A stretch of 64,000 bases of DNA from Torreya grandis (taxonomy: Eukaryota; Streptophyta; Pinopsida; Cupressales; Taxaceae), in contig JARHVA010000593.1 in assembly GCA_037957365.1 (NCBI GenBank), forward strand, positions 4,714,501 to 4,778,500, in the 5' to 3' direction. This document shows, piece after piece, positions 37,166 through 48,877 of this stretch (position 1 is the first letter of the stretch; each line of letters opens with the position of its first letter). The notes under the pieces are model-generated. The model made no database searches. It saw only the letters and a program-made list of their open reading frames with translations, and was not told the DNA's origin. Both the position numbers and the translations under genes were made by a program.

Positions 37166-39414
37166 CACCGCGCATTGCTAGAGAGGTTGGGAGGAGTGAC
37201 AGAAAGAGACAAGTAGTCCACAAGTTGCTTATACCAGTCATCTTGTGGGCTAGAATTGATAGTGTTGATATGGTCGATGTGAGGAGAGATGTATGAAGGC
37301 AAAGGTACACGATGCACTGTGACAAAAAGGCGAGATGACGATGATGAAGACGGGATATGCGAAGCAAGAGAGGCCATGGTGTCGGCAAACTTGTTTGTAG
37401 AGCGTGGAACAGTCTGCAAGAGGTAATGGTCGAAAGATGCCAAAAGAAGGTCAGCATGATTCCTATACCTCTGTAAAACTTCATTTTTACAGAGATATGA
37501 ACCGTTAACTTGATTAACGACGAGCTGTGAGTCGCCGAAGATGTTGATAGACTTGATGTGGAGGGAAAGGGCAGTCTGAAGTCCCAAAATTAAGGCCTCG
37601 TATTCAGCCATATTATTGGTACAATCAAAGTCAAGCTTGAAAGATAGAGGCATGGGCTCCCCTTCGAGTGGGATGAGGATGACCCCCGCACCCCCACCGA
37701 GTTGACATTTGGAGCCATCAAAGAACATAGTCATTTGGTAGACGGTGTCATCGGTGGAAAGTGTGGCGATAGACTCGTCAGGGAACTCACAGTGTGAAGG
37801 TTGGTTGTCAGGAAGAGGGGCATCTGCCAGTTGGTCAGTGATGGTTTGCCCCTTGATAGATTTTTGTTGGATGAATTCGAAGTCAAACTCAGCAAGCAGC
37901 ATGAGCCACCGAGCCATATGTTGATTCTGATATGGCTTGGAGTGCATGTACTTGAGAGGGTCGGTGTGAGTGACGACAAAGGTTTTATGGTTGAGAAGAT
38001 AGTGGCGGAGCTTGGTAGCGGAAAAGACTAATGCCAAACAGAGTTTCTCGGTATGAGTATATCGAGTTTCATAGTCGACCAGTGTTCGGCTGATGTAGTA
38101 AACCGCTTGCTCGCGATGATGCTCGTCTCGGTGCGCGATCATGGCACCTAACGAATGGTTGGTGGCAGAGATATAAAGGTAGAAGGGTTGGTCATCCTTA
38201 GGTGGAATGAGGACTGGTGGGGAGACCAGATAGCCTTTGAGGGCTTCAAAATCCTCTTGACAACCCTTATCCCATTTAAAGGAGACGTCTTTCTTAAGGA
38301 GGTGATGGAAAGGTTGGCAGCGGTCTGAAAGCTGCGAGATGAAACGACGAATGGACTGGAGCTTCCCTTGTAGACTGCGAAGCTGCTTGAGATTGGTCGG
38401 GGGTGGCATTTCGAGGATAGCGCGGATCTTGGCGAGATCTATCTCGATACCACGGAAGGAAATGATGAAGCCGAGAAGTTTGCCTGAGAGGACCCCAAAG
38501 ACACACTTCTTGGGGTTGAGGCGGACATTGAATTGCAGAAGATGAGAGAAGATGATTGTGAGAATGGTCAGGTGGTCACGGCGAAGCTTGGACTTGCCGA
38601 GAAGGTCATCCACATAGTCCTCCATGATTTTGTGGAGGAGATCGTGGAAAATGTAGGTCATGGCGCGCTGATATGTGGCACCAGCATTTTTCAGGCTGAA
38701 AGGCATGACTCGATAGCAGAAAGTCCCCCATGGGGTGATAAAGGTAGTCTTGTGCTGGTCTTCCGGTGCGATCAGGATTTGATTATATCCTGAAAACCCG
38801 TCCATAAGAGATAGCATCTCATGGCCGGCTGTGAGATGAACAAGCTGGTCAATGTTAGGCAGAGGAAAGTCATCTTTGGGACAGGCTAGGTTAAGGTTGC
38901 GATAGTCCGTGCAGATCCGAATCCCCCCAGTTGCTTTAGTAACTGGGATGATGTTAGAGACCCACTATGGATAATCGATGGGTTGGATGAAGGAGACAGA
39001 AAGAAGGTGCTAAAGCTCCTCTTTGACAAGAAGTGCAACGCGAGGATGCATCTTTCGAAGCTTCTGCCTAACAGGCTTAGCCTCTGGTTTGGTGACAATG
39101 TTATGGGTAGCAATGGTGGGGTCGATGCCAGGCATGTCACTGTAAGTCCAGGCAAAGGCCTTGCTATGGTTGGAAAGGAACTGGGCATAGTCAAGCTGCT
39201 CCTGAGCGTCTAAAGATTGGCCAATCTTTAAGACGTGAGGAACATCGGAAGAAGAAGGGAGGTTGATGTCAATGGTGGATTCATTTAACATAACCTGGGT
39301 CTCAGAAGGGAGGAAATGCTGGAGGAAAGAGTCATCGGCACCCATGTAGGAAAGGATGGCGTCATCGTCAACGCAGTGGACAGTGTGAATGGTTGCTGAC
39401 TCATCCTCTACCAT
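37165..39414 (-). pseudogene. Element 2 reverse transcriptase and double RNase H, nearly open
   Basis: After a linker (MPGIDPTIATHNIV) the RT fingers are broken by two stops (about 39008 and TAG at 38965-38967). From 38817 to 37165 there is an uninterrupted 550-residue frame: MDGFSGYNQI, the catalytic YVDD (38605-38616), LNPKKCVFG, and a first, inactive-type RNase H (YISATNHSLGAMI). A second RNase H follows with FFDGSKC, NNMAEYEAL and IFGDSQLVV, whose acidic residues are all present. The frame ends at a Trp codon turned into TGA shortly before integrase. Double RNase H places the element in the Tat lineage. Confidence 0.9.
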
Positions 39415-39689
39415 GCTAGGAAAGATGAGAGGGAGAGACCTGGGTACCCCATTGAGCTGATAAGTCAGGGGTTCTAGGTGGATGGTGTTTATGGAAAAAA
39501 AAAACTAGGAGGGATGGAAACCACCGACTCCGTAGGTGATGAAGGAGAGATGGGTGAGTCTGGAAGAGATTGGTCAATGGTTGGTTCGGGACAATGGTCG
39601 GAAGGAGCCTGAGTGGGGTCATGATATCCCAGGCCATACCGTTTCTTGGCATCGTGATCATTGAGCGGCTCAATGGACTGATGGGAGCC

Positions 39690-40772
39690 CTACTCATATC
39701 GTCCGAAACCAAAACCCTTCCATGCACACCTGTGAAGGTAAGTGTGTGCAAAGGCAGGGTTGCCAAGAAATGAGAAATCAGATGTGAAAGGTTGGGGTGA
39801 AGAGAGGGAAGTGCCGTTGGTAGGAGCTTGATTAAGCCCCCCATAGACAAAGTTGGTTTGGAAGTGAGGAGGACCATAAGGTACGACCGTCCCAATCCGA
39901 TGGTCGTAATTAGGACTGAGGTGAAGGCGTCCATACTCTTGCGGAGTTTGGAACATGTCGAGGGTCAACAAGCGATATTCCCCAAGTGATAGTCATTGGA
40001 AGATGTCTTCCATGGGGTCTTTGGTCGGCGCTTGAAGAGGAGGGGTGAGGGCAACCGCCGATTGCGAACTGGTCGAAGCTTCCGTAGATGGAGGCGGTGC
40101 TGGAGTTGACGGCTTAATGGGAATGAGGACATCATTAGGACGGTAGGTGGTGTTGCAAGTCTTGAAGGGTGAAGGGTCAGCGGGGATGGTGTGGACTTGC
40201 CTGTCATGTTCGAACTTCACACAACGGTGCAGGGTGGAGGGTATACAAGCCATGGCACGGATCCAAGGCCGGCCCAGTAGAAGGTTGTATTGAAACTCTC
40301 CTTCGATGATATAGAAGAGCTCTGGGACTGTGCGTGGACCAACGCGAATGTGGAGGATGACTGTGCCAATGGTCGTGGTGGTGGTGTCATTGAAAGAGTG
40401 TAAGATGGCGTCAGTTTTGGAGACGCAGTTCTTGGGAAGAGCCAGCTGATCAAAGGTGTGGGTAGAGATTATGTTGATGCTAGCGTCGCCGTCGATCATA
40501 ACGCGTTTAATGTGTGTCTGATCAACATAGGTAGTGATGAAGAGGGCGGCGTCCTGATCTTCCGTGTTAGATGTGGGAATCTCAGAATCACTGAATGTGA
40601 TGGAGGCGACAGGAGACAAGGAATGGACGAGGGCAGCGAGTGGTTGGGGGTCCTCAGGTTGGACCTCTGCTGCCTGCAAGGCTTGGATAAGGGCTTGACG
40701 GTGCTGAGGCGAGGTTTGGATAAGGTCATAAAGAGACATCTTCACAGGTGTCTGGTGAAGCTGCTTCAGCAT
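39690..40772 (-). pseudogene. Element 2 protease region and linker
   Basis: Open from 40772 to 39993. KMSLYDLIQTSPQHRQALI precedes the retropepsin core RVMIDGDASINII, then LLGRPWIRAM and a Thr/Pro/Ser-rich tail. The active-site triplet reads D-G-D, where element 1 has D-G-G and element C has the canonical D-S-G, so catalysis by this copy is doubtful. The linker 39971-39690 (MLTLDMFQTPQEYGRL...) connects to RT in another frame. Confidence 0.8.
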
Positions 40773-40877
40773 GGAGTCATGAATTGGCCCAAAAGAGGAA
40801 GACGAAGAAGGTTGGGACGCGCCAAGGATAGAAATTTTAGGCTTGGGCGCAAGGGGTGGCTTGACGAAGGGATAGGT

Positions 40878-42464
40878 CTAAGGAATGGCAGCTTTTTCCT
40901 TGGCCTTGTCCTTTTGCGACCTAGTGGTTATACGAATAGCATTGATTTCGAAAATAGGAGGCGAAGAAGGGGTCATGTCTTGTTGGTGAGATGTTGACGT
41001 GTTTGAAGAGGTTGGACAGGAAGGAGTCGGGGTCTGGTCAAGAGTGTCCTCAAGGAGAAGAGTGTCTGTCTCCATGTGGCAGCGAATGACGGCCTTGAGG
41101 GTACAATAAGTCTCGGTGTCGTGTCCTGGTGTACGATGATATAAACAAATTTTCGTATCGTCGAACCAGGAGGGCTTGGACCCGAGAGGTTGGAAAGGCT
41201 TGATGGGCGGAAGGGTTATGTCAGAAGTCTGGAGAAGTCAGTGCAATATCGACGAGTATGAGCCCAATAGAGGGTCTGTGCTATTTGATATGTGCGAGGT
41301 TGGTGAATTTTGCTTAGGCGAGGTTAGAAGAGGTTTCCGTACCACCTTATGGGTTGATGGCGTGGTGACAGATGGAGACGGCTCTTTCTTGATGATTGAT
41401 ACTGCCTTTTTAGGAGAGGGATGACTGGAGGTAGGCAGAGGAAGCAAAGGAGGCAATGAGTTTTGGTTGAAGGCCGGAGTGGGAAGGATGCTAGCCAAGG
41501 TCGAAGGATGGGGGCCCAAAATGGATGGCAATGGTGACGGAGAAGGAGGCGTTCGTTTCTGTGGTCTGGCAGTCTTCTTCGCCTTGGTTGGAAGACTACT
41601 ACTGGTCGAGGTCTGGCCTAGGTCCACCTTCACTTGCGGGTGAGTGAGGGAGGAGATAGGACGAACGCCAAATGACTTGATGGGTTTAGACGAGATGGAT
41701 GCAGGCTTTGGTTTGGACGGGTTTGGTTGAGGTTTGAGAGTCTGGTCTTTGTCAAGAGTCTGATGAGATTCTGTCTTGGGAGGATTAGCGGCATGTGATG
41801 AGAGGGCACGGGTATGTTGAAGGGCTTTAAGACGCTCCCACAACACCTGAGGTGTCACTTTCCTCAAAGGGAGAAGTTCGATCTTCTCCACTAACCGGGA
41901 AAATGGCTGAGAGGAAGATGTTGATGGTTGCGAGGTTGAAGACGAGATGGGTGTAGTGGTCTCAGACACATGGTGTGGTGAAGTCATGATAGATTTAGAT
42001 GAAGATGAAGGGGAGACAGGCTCTTCCCTGGGTGGAGAAGAAACCGGGGGGCGAGGCTCCTCCAGCGGGTAAAGGGCAGGGATGACGGTGCCCTCCACTT
42101 GCGGCTGAGGAGTAGGAAGAGTCGGGTCCTCCATAGGCCACAGAAAGGAGGATGGCGAGACTGGTTGTGCTGGTAAGGCCGAGGCATCCTCCAAGATGAG
42201 AGAGGTCAATGGAGAACTAGCCGGGGAGAGAGGCTCATCCACATGTGACGGACTGATTGATGGACTAACCTCAAGAGGTTAATTGGGGATGAAAGGAGAG
42301 ACCGTATTGACTGTCCGAATATTGTGCTCATGATTGTCGTCAATTAAGGTCTGGACATTGTTCTGAGTTGGCGGATGATTGGGGAAAGGTTGTTTGAAGA
42401 TGTCAATGGCCTGATTAGGGGGTGCATTTGGATTGTCTAAGATGAGATCCCCCTTTTCAAGCAT
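40878..42464 (-). pseudogene. Element 2 gag spacer: Pro/Ser-rich linker and second knuckle
   Basis: After the first zinc knuckle the frame runs through MLEKGDLILDNPNAPPNQ, a stop at 42279, then a 334-residue open stretch (42242-41238) very rich in Pro, Ser and Thr with no domain I recognise. At about 41100-41150 lies a second knuckle-like motif, CLYHRTPGHDTETYC, followed by METDTLLLEDTLDQ and a basic QKDKAKEKA segment (to 40878). In element 1 the same order is found. The linker is probably a disordered part of gag. Confidence 0.75.
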
Positions 42465-43962
42465 GTCTTGTATTATGTTCTTAAAGGTCTTGCAGTTCTC
42501 CGTGTCATGGCCCTTAACACGGTGTAAGTTGCAGAAGTCTTGCTCCCTATACCACGTGGGGATGGCGTGTGAGGGATCGAATTGTGGTGGAGGTCAGGCT
42601 TGAGGGAGATTGAGGACCCCCTGTTTAAGAAGCTTTTCCAGCACAGACGCATATGATTCTCCAAGAGGAGTATATCGTCGCTGCACGTATCTTTGTTGGA
42701 ATTGCCGAGTAGCGCTCTGAGATGTAGATGGCTCAGGCTGATTAGACGAAGAAGATGAAGGTCTGACAACCACGGCATTAGCTGAAGCCTTGGATTTAGA
42801 ATTGGATGATGATGGCTTAGCAGAAGAAGAGTCATTGGTCTTAGAGCTGGGATTCTTACTCTGCAACTTGACTTTATTCTCCTCGATGGCACGTAACTCA
42901 AGTTTGCGGGCCATCGTGAAGGCCTCGTCAAAAGTGCGGAAGGTTTGAACCCTCAGGGTGGAAGAGATATGTCGGGCACAGGCTTGAGAAAAGAGTTCAA
43001 TAAGCTCGGCCTGAGGCAAGGAAAAGGAGAGTTGGTTGATAAGGCCTCTCCATCGAGCAACGAAGTCGGCTACAGACTCGTCCTCGAATTGCCGAATAGA
43101 ATAGAGGTCCGTGATTGAGACCTTCTTGGTTATGTTGATGGAAAAGTGATCGAGGAATAACTGAGCCAATTGTGTGAATGAAAAGAGAGAATGGCTAGGA
43201 AGGGAGCTGTACCAGTCAAGTGCAGCACCCGAGAGAGACATAAGAAACGTGCGTAAGAGTAACGCATCGTCATGGCCAATGAGGTAGCAGGCATGTCTGA
43301 ATGCCCGCAAGTGTTGTTGTGGGTCTTCCTTGTTTTGAAAGTGAGAAAACTTCGAAAGCTCCCACTGGCTAAGATATGGTCTGATTGGGACAGAAGGATG
43401 AATGGGTCCGTTACAGATCTGCTCGTATGAAAGAGTGTTGTGTGAGCCAGAAACAGAGGTCTCAAGACTGGTCATCTTGTCCATCAGCATCTTGATGATG
43501 TCTGCCGACGGATTGACGGGTTGCGTGCCCCCTAAGTTGTAGGGTGCTTGGAAGAGGTTAGAGGAGGCGTGCGACATAGTCGGTTGTATAATGTACGGAT
43601 GACTAATCATAGGGGCAGAAGTGAAGGCTAAAGGTGGTTGGTTAGAAGACATAGCTGGGCCCGTTGTTGCCACGAGAGGTTGGACTGTGGTAACGGGGGC
43701 CAAGGGATAAGAAGCCACCCTGGTGTTGATAGGGGCCAGGGTAGGCGAAATAGAGACGACAAGGTTTTGAAAAGGAGTGGATAGCGGTTGAGCGGGTTGG
43801 GGTTGACAAGGGGCCGGAACCCCGGTGGCAGTGGGCCCAATGATAGAGGGAGAGGCCACACCTGGAGGATTGGTCAAAGTCTGGTCAGTGGTCAAAGCGA
43901 TGGCTTGAATGTCTGAAGGTTGAACTATGGATGTTGTCGATACAGCCGTAGTCGCGACAAGG
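42465..43962 (-). pseudogene. Element 2 gag, main part (3' of the copia insertion)
   Basis: Continues gag from VDPQHLVATT. Pro/Thr/Gln-rich region, then the capsid-like domain (about 43500-42900): WELSKFSHFQNKEDPQQHL, DALLLRTFLMSLSGAALDWY, FLDHFSINITKKVSI and LRVQTFRTFDEAFTMARKLEL. A basic Ser-rich segment and a TGA at 42594-42596 (shared with element 1) come next, then the first knuckle CNLHRVKGHDTENC (about 42491-42535). Apart from the TGA and the copia insertion the reading is largely open, so this copy was inserted fairly recently. Confidence 0.85.
43958..43962 (+). repeat. Left target-site repeat of copia element 3 (CAAGG)
   Basis: CAAGG here and at 49567-49571 immediately flank the two LTR ends: a perfect five-base duplication of gag sequence. 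Confidence 0.97.
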
Positions 43963-44651
43963 TGTTGGGGATCAACCAACAATGGATTACACTTATGAAA
44001 GCAATGAATGCGGAAATAAATCAGATAGATAAGTAACTGAAATGATAAATAGCACAGAACAAGATATACAAGAAAACACCCTGAAAACTTGTATTAAAAA
44101 CTCTTTACAATAGGAATACAAATGAAGAACTTCGTTCTTCCACACCTCTCTCAGATGCACACAAGATCTCTCACTAGATCTCTATTCCTCAAGAGCTCTC
44201 TCTCAAGTACTGTCCTTCAAACATTCACAATGTTCTACTCATACTCAATTACACTCTCTCATCATCATACAATAGCTTAGAAGATCTCTCCTACATATAG
44301 AAATAGGAAACTTGAGCATGCTCTTACAACAAACAGTTAAGCCTCTTCAACAAGGGCTCTAAAAATAATATTGCTAACAATAGAGACGTGAGCTTGAGTC
44401 TACAACTCAAACTCATCATGCAAACACTCGCTTCTATCCTTGAAAATCGCTTTCTGGACACGCAGGTAACCGACGTCGGTTCCTGCCTGTTCGCCTGTGA
44501 CCGTCGCCGGCCGACCATACTGTCGACATCGGCGCCTCTGTAACTGCAACTAACCAACATCGGTCGCTCCTGACCGACGCCGGCGTCTGTGTAGACCCGA
44601 ACCTGTTTGTCTATGCTCCTTGGTGAAGCTTTTAGCTCCACATACCTAACA
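43963..44651 (-). repeat. Copia element 3 3' LTR (689 bp)
   Basis: On the minus strand TGTTAGGTATG...GATCCCCAACA. The TATA-like tctatatgtagg lies near 44290-44305. The palindrome array is at about 44469-44584, more decayed than in the 5' LTR: only one exact CCGACGTCGG remains (44470-44479), against three in the other LTR. Confidence 0.95.
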
Positions 44652-44667
44652 ATCTCCCACTTGGAGA
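44652..44667 (-). other. Copia element 3 polypurine tract
   Basis: Minus-strand CCAAGTGGGAGATTG immediately before the 3' LTR, the usual plant copia form (AAGTGGGAGATTG). Confidence 0.8.
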
Positions 44668-44724
44668 TAAACCAGCTGCACCAATACCTGTACAGCAACA
44701 TCTTCTAGCTCCTCCATCTTCAAC

Positions 44725-46614
44725 TCAATCATGAAGACCAATAGAAGTTGAATGAAGATTCAACTTCTCCTTAGTAACTGGCTTTGTTAGCATATCAGCA
44801 GGATTCTTGTCTGTATGGATCTTCTCCAGCTTTAACTCACCATCTTCCAATACCTGCCGTATGAAGTGGTACCTTAGCTGTATGTGCTTGGTTCTAGAAT
44901 GAAAAGCTGAGTTCTTAGCCAAATGGATTACACTCTGACTGTCACTATGCAATCTGCAACTCCCATGCTCCCTTCCAAGCTCTTCCATGAACCTTGTCAT
45001 CCATATCATCTCCTTGCTAGCTTCTGTAGCTGCAATGTATTCTGCTTCTGTAGTTGACAAGGCTACAACCTTCTGCAACTTAGAAATCCAACTAACTGCC
45101 GTTCCACCTACAGTAAAAACATAACCTGTGGTGCTCCTCCTGCCATCCAAATCCCCTGCCATATCTGAATCTACATAGTCATGTAGAGAGGTATCTGAAC
45201 CTCCATAGCATAAGTGTCTACTGCTGGTTCCTCTCAGATATCTAAGGATCCATTGTACTGCTTTCCAATGTTCCTTTCCTGGATTGGCCATATACCTGCT
45301 TACTACTCCCACTGCTTGGGCAATATTTGGTCTAGTACACACCATTGCATACATCAAACTTCCTACCGCAGAAGAATATGGAACCTTATTCATGTACTCT
45401 ACCTCATCATGTGAATTGGGACATTGTTCTTTACTTAACTTAAAATGTCCTGCCAAAGGTGTGCTTACCGGTTTCGCATCCTGCATGTTGAACCGTTTCA
45501 ACACCTTGTCCACATAATCTTCTTGAGGCAATATCAACCTGTGATTTTCTCTGTCTCTCTTAATGCTCATGCCAAGGATTTTCTTAGCTGCTCCCAAATC
45601 CTTCATAGCAAACGTTTGAGCTAACTTCACCTTAAGCTCTGAGATATCCTGCATGTGAGACCCTGCAACCAGCATGTCATCTACATACAACAATAGAATA
45701 ATATATCTACCGTTATCAAATCTCTTAAAATATACACAATGGTCTGATTGACACCTACTGAAGCCATGCTCAGTCATAAACCTGTCAAATTTCAAGTACC
45801 ATTGCCTTGGAGCTTGCTTGAGGCCATACAAGCTTTTCTTTAACCTGCACACTAGTTTCTCCTTACCCTTGACTTCAAAACCTTCTGGCTGTTCCATGTA
45901 AATTTCCTCATCTAAATCTCCATGAAGAAATGCTGTTTTAACATCTAGCTGCTCAAGATGCAAATCCTCAAAAGCAACCAAAGACAATACAACCCTTATA
46001 GAAGTCATCTTAACAACCGGAGAAAAAATCTCGCCAAAGTCAATACCTGGCTTTTGTGCAAATCCTTTTACAACCAATCTGGCCTTATACCTCACCTGAC
46101 CATCCTCACCTTCCTTCAACCTGTAAGTCCACCTGTTCTTTAGTGTTCTCTTACCAGCTGGCAATTCAACCAAATCCCATGTTTGGTTCTCTCTTAAGGA
46201 CTCCATCTCTTCAACCATGCCATGCTCCCACTTACTCCTGGACTCCACCTGTAAAGCTTCTTCAAAACTTTCTGGTTCTCCACCATCGGTTAGCAATAAA
46301 TAATATAAAGAAGGAGAATATCTAATTGGAGGCTTACTTACCCTTTCAGACCTCCTGATTGGTGTCTTGGACTCGTTTTCCACAATCTGTCCACCCAAAT
46401 TTTCTGACAGTGACCGACCTCGGCCACCTGTAGACCTGTTCCTGGCCGACGCCGGTGCCTGGTCTACCGACGTCGGTCTCTGTATGACCGACATCGGTTT
46501 TTGTATTGCCGACGCCGGTTCCAAACCTGCCAACGTCGGTCTCTGTGTTTTCCTGTAAGTGATTATTTCTTTTTCCCGCGAGCTCATTTTGGACCATAAC
46601 TTCGTCCAACTCAT
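44725..46614 (-). pseudogene. Copia element 3 reverse transcriptase and RNase H (629-residue open frame)
   Basis: Linker SERVSKPPIRYSPSLYYLL, then RT: WDLVELPAGKRTLKNRW, KARLVVKGF, GIDFGEIFSPVVKMTS, LDVKTAFLHGDL, YGLKQAPRQWY and the catalytic YVDD (45676-45687). RNase H follows: DSDMAGDLDGRRSTTGY, STTEAEYIAATEA and LHSDSQSVIHLAKN, ending NPADMLTKPV. The same landmarks in this order occur in Tnt1-type Tork elements. This module has no internal stop. It is out of frame with integrase; the frame changes in or next to the palindrome array at 46413-46541. Confidence 0.93.
46413..46541 (-). repeat. Palindrome array inside the copia coding region
   Basis: Six ACCGACGTCGGT-type sites start at 46413, 46445, 46466, 46487, 46508 and 46529. 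The last five are exactly 21 bases apart. In the integrase frame they encode TDVG or TGVG every seven residues. The array lies in the variable hinge between integrase and RT. Confidence 0.9.
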
Positions 46615-47746
46615 TATTGCTCTGCCCAGCTTGATCTAGCTTCCTTGTCTGATCACTGTACATCACTCTTTCATTGAAAACAATATCACGGCTCCTAATT
46701 ACCTTGTTAGTTCCTAGATTCCAAAATCTGAAACCAAAATCATCTGAGCCATAGCCTATAAACGTGCACCTCATAGACTTAGCATCAAGCTTCTTTCTAT
46801 TTTCCTTATTTATGTGCACAAAGGCTTCACAACCAAAAACTTTGAGATATGAGAGATCAACCTTTTTACCTGTCTATGCCTCTTCTGGAATTCCACCATC
46901 CAGAGCTGTAGAGGGTCCTCTGTTGATCAGGTACACTGCGGTGTCAACTGCTTCTGCCCAAAACTCTAAGGGCAACCCTGCATGCAATCTCATACATCTT
47001 GCACGCTCCATAATAGTCCTGTTCATCCTTTCAGCAATACCATTCTGCTGAGGTGTCCTTGGAACCATCCTTTGTCTACGGATCCCATTTATATAACAAT
47101 ACAATTTGAACTTAAGACTGCAGAACTCACCACCATTATCAGATCTCAAGCACTTTAATCTTTTGCCTGTTTCATTCTCAACCATGGCTTTCCAAATCTT
47201 AAAGGTCTCAAAAACATCATATTTCTTTTTAATACAGTAGATCCATACCTTTCTTGTGGCGTCATCTATGAATGTAACATAGTACTGTGATCCGCCAATA
47301 GAGGCTACATGAGCCGGTCCCCACACGTCTGTGTGAACAAGCTGCAACTTCTGCCTTTTCTTAGTAGATCCAGTCTTTAGAAAACTAACCCTTTTCTATT
47401 TTCCAAACACACAATGCTCACAAAATTCTAGATCCATACTTTTCAAATCTGAAAGCATACCTTTAGACTTAAGGATTGACATCCCCTTCTCACTCATGTG
47501 GCCAAGCCTTGAGTGCCACAATTTAGCATCCACATCTGAAGTAGATAAAACTGAAGGAGATTTGTTAGTAATACAATTACACAAATAGAGAGTACCTTCT
47601 CTCTTACCTCTGGCCATAACAAGTGCACCCTTGGTCACTTTCCAAGAATCTGCTGTGAGAGTTACTGTACAACCCTCATCACCTAGCTTACCTGCAGAAA
47701 TCAGATTTCTCTTCAAACTAGAAACATGCATCACATCCCTCAACAC
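46615..47746 (-). pseudogene. Copia element 3 integrase, broken
   Basis: HHCC zinc segment (LWHSRLGHMSEKG ... CEHCVFGK), then the DDE core: LVHTDVWGP, YVTFIDDATRKVWIY, LRSDNGGEFCS, TPQQNGIAERMNRT. DLSYLKVFGCEAFVHI and RDIVFNERVM follow. Two stops interrupt it: after VFGK (CAG to TAG, about 47396) and after PEEA (TGG to TAG, about 46874). Catalytic residues are otherwise present. The frame continues through the palindrome array to 46346. Confidence 0.9.
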
Positions 47747-47761
47747 CCATGTGTTGCCATT

Positions 47762-48787
47762 CTACATCTTTAGCTGCACTTTACCTTTGCCAATAATCTT
47801 ACAAGGCTCATCATCCCCTAAGTACACTATTCCAAAATCTCCATGGACATAGTCACTGAAATATTCTCTGTTAGGGGTAGCATGGAAAGATGCACCAGAA
47901 TCTAATACCCAAGATTCTATGTTATTATGCAAAGAGAAAATAAGAGCATCCTGTGCAATACCTGCAACCTTTGTCTCTTCCTTTCCTTCGTGCTGATTAT
48001 CCTCCTTAGGCTTTAACCAGCAATCTCTGCTTATGTGCCCCAACTTTCCACAGTTCCAGCATTGTGGCCTTCTGCCATTCCTGGATTTGGATCTGCCTCT
48101 TCCCTTAGACTTAGATCTTGATCTCCTCTTGCTCCTTTCTTTTTGCCTTCCTCTACTCTCGAGATTTAAAGCGTTCCCAGATGTCCCAGAAGTCTCTTCT
48201 GTGCTTTTCCTGCGAATTTCTTCATTCAAAATAACACTAACCACATCCTCTACTTTTAAAATATTCGAAGCAGAAGCAGTATTAGAAACTGCCATTACCA
48301 AGCCATGCCAGCTTTCAGGCAAAGAACATAATATCAAAAGAGCCTTTATTTCATCTTCAAATACAATATTAACAGAACTTAACTGATTAACAATACCATG
48401 GAAATCATTCAGGTGATTAGAAACAGATCCACCTTCTTGCATATGCAAATTAAACAACTGCTTCATTAAATATACCTTATTTGAAGCGGAGGGTTTTTCA
48501 TACAAATTTGCTAACATGGTCATTAACTCTACCATAGTTTTTGCCTATGACAAATTAGATATCACAGTGGAGGCCAGACTCAGTCTTATAGACCCAAGAG
48601 CCTTTCTGTCAAGAACTTCCCATTCTTCATCCTCCATGTCCTTGGGCTTCTTTGCTATCCCACCTAACGGTAAGTAAAGATCCTTCTGATACAGATAGTC
48701 CTCTATCTGCATTCTCCAGTGCTGATAGTTCTTGCCATTAAACTTTTCCATTCTCAACTTACTTTCCTCTGCCATTGCTTCTCCCAC
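47762..48787 (-). pseudogene. Copia element 3 gag and protease, broken
   Basis: Starts MGEAMAEESKLRMEKFNGKN with the copia gag hallmark F.G.NY..W. One TAG (about 48545, from CAG) interrupts it, then YLMKQLFNLHMQEGGSV, a strongly Arg/Ser-rich segment, and a CCHC knuckle CWNCGKLGHISRDC. The protease site WVLDSGASFHATPNREYF follows with canonical D-S-G. It ends at another CAG-to-TAG (47762). Confidence 0.9.
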
Positions 48788-48860
48788 TCAAACAGAAATC
48801 CCTGTGAGCAACCTGTAATCCGAACACACTACACAGATCTGAACCACCTGTTAGTGAACC

Positions 48861-48877
48861 TGAGCTCTGATACCACT
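48861..48877 (-). other. Copia element 3 primer-binding site (tRNA initiator-Met)
   Basis: Minus strand TGGTATCAGAGCTCAG just after the 5' LTR, the standard plant initiator-methionine primer site. Confidence 0.92.

Noticed and set aside
40458..40997. 179-codon frame on the + strand
   Set aside because: It is the complement of the protease and gag tail of element 2, where the sense-strand motifs are convincing.
45214..46325. Several + strand frames opposite copia RT
   Set aside because: They are shadows of the 629-residue RT-RNase H frame.
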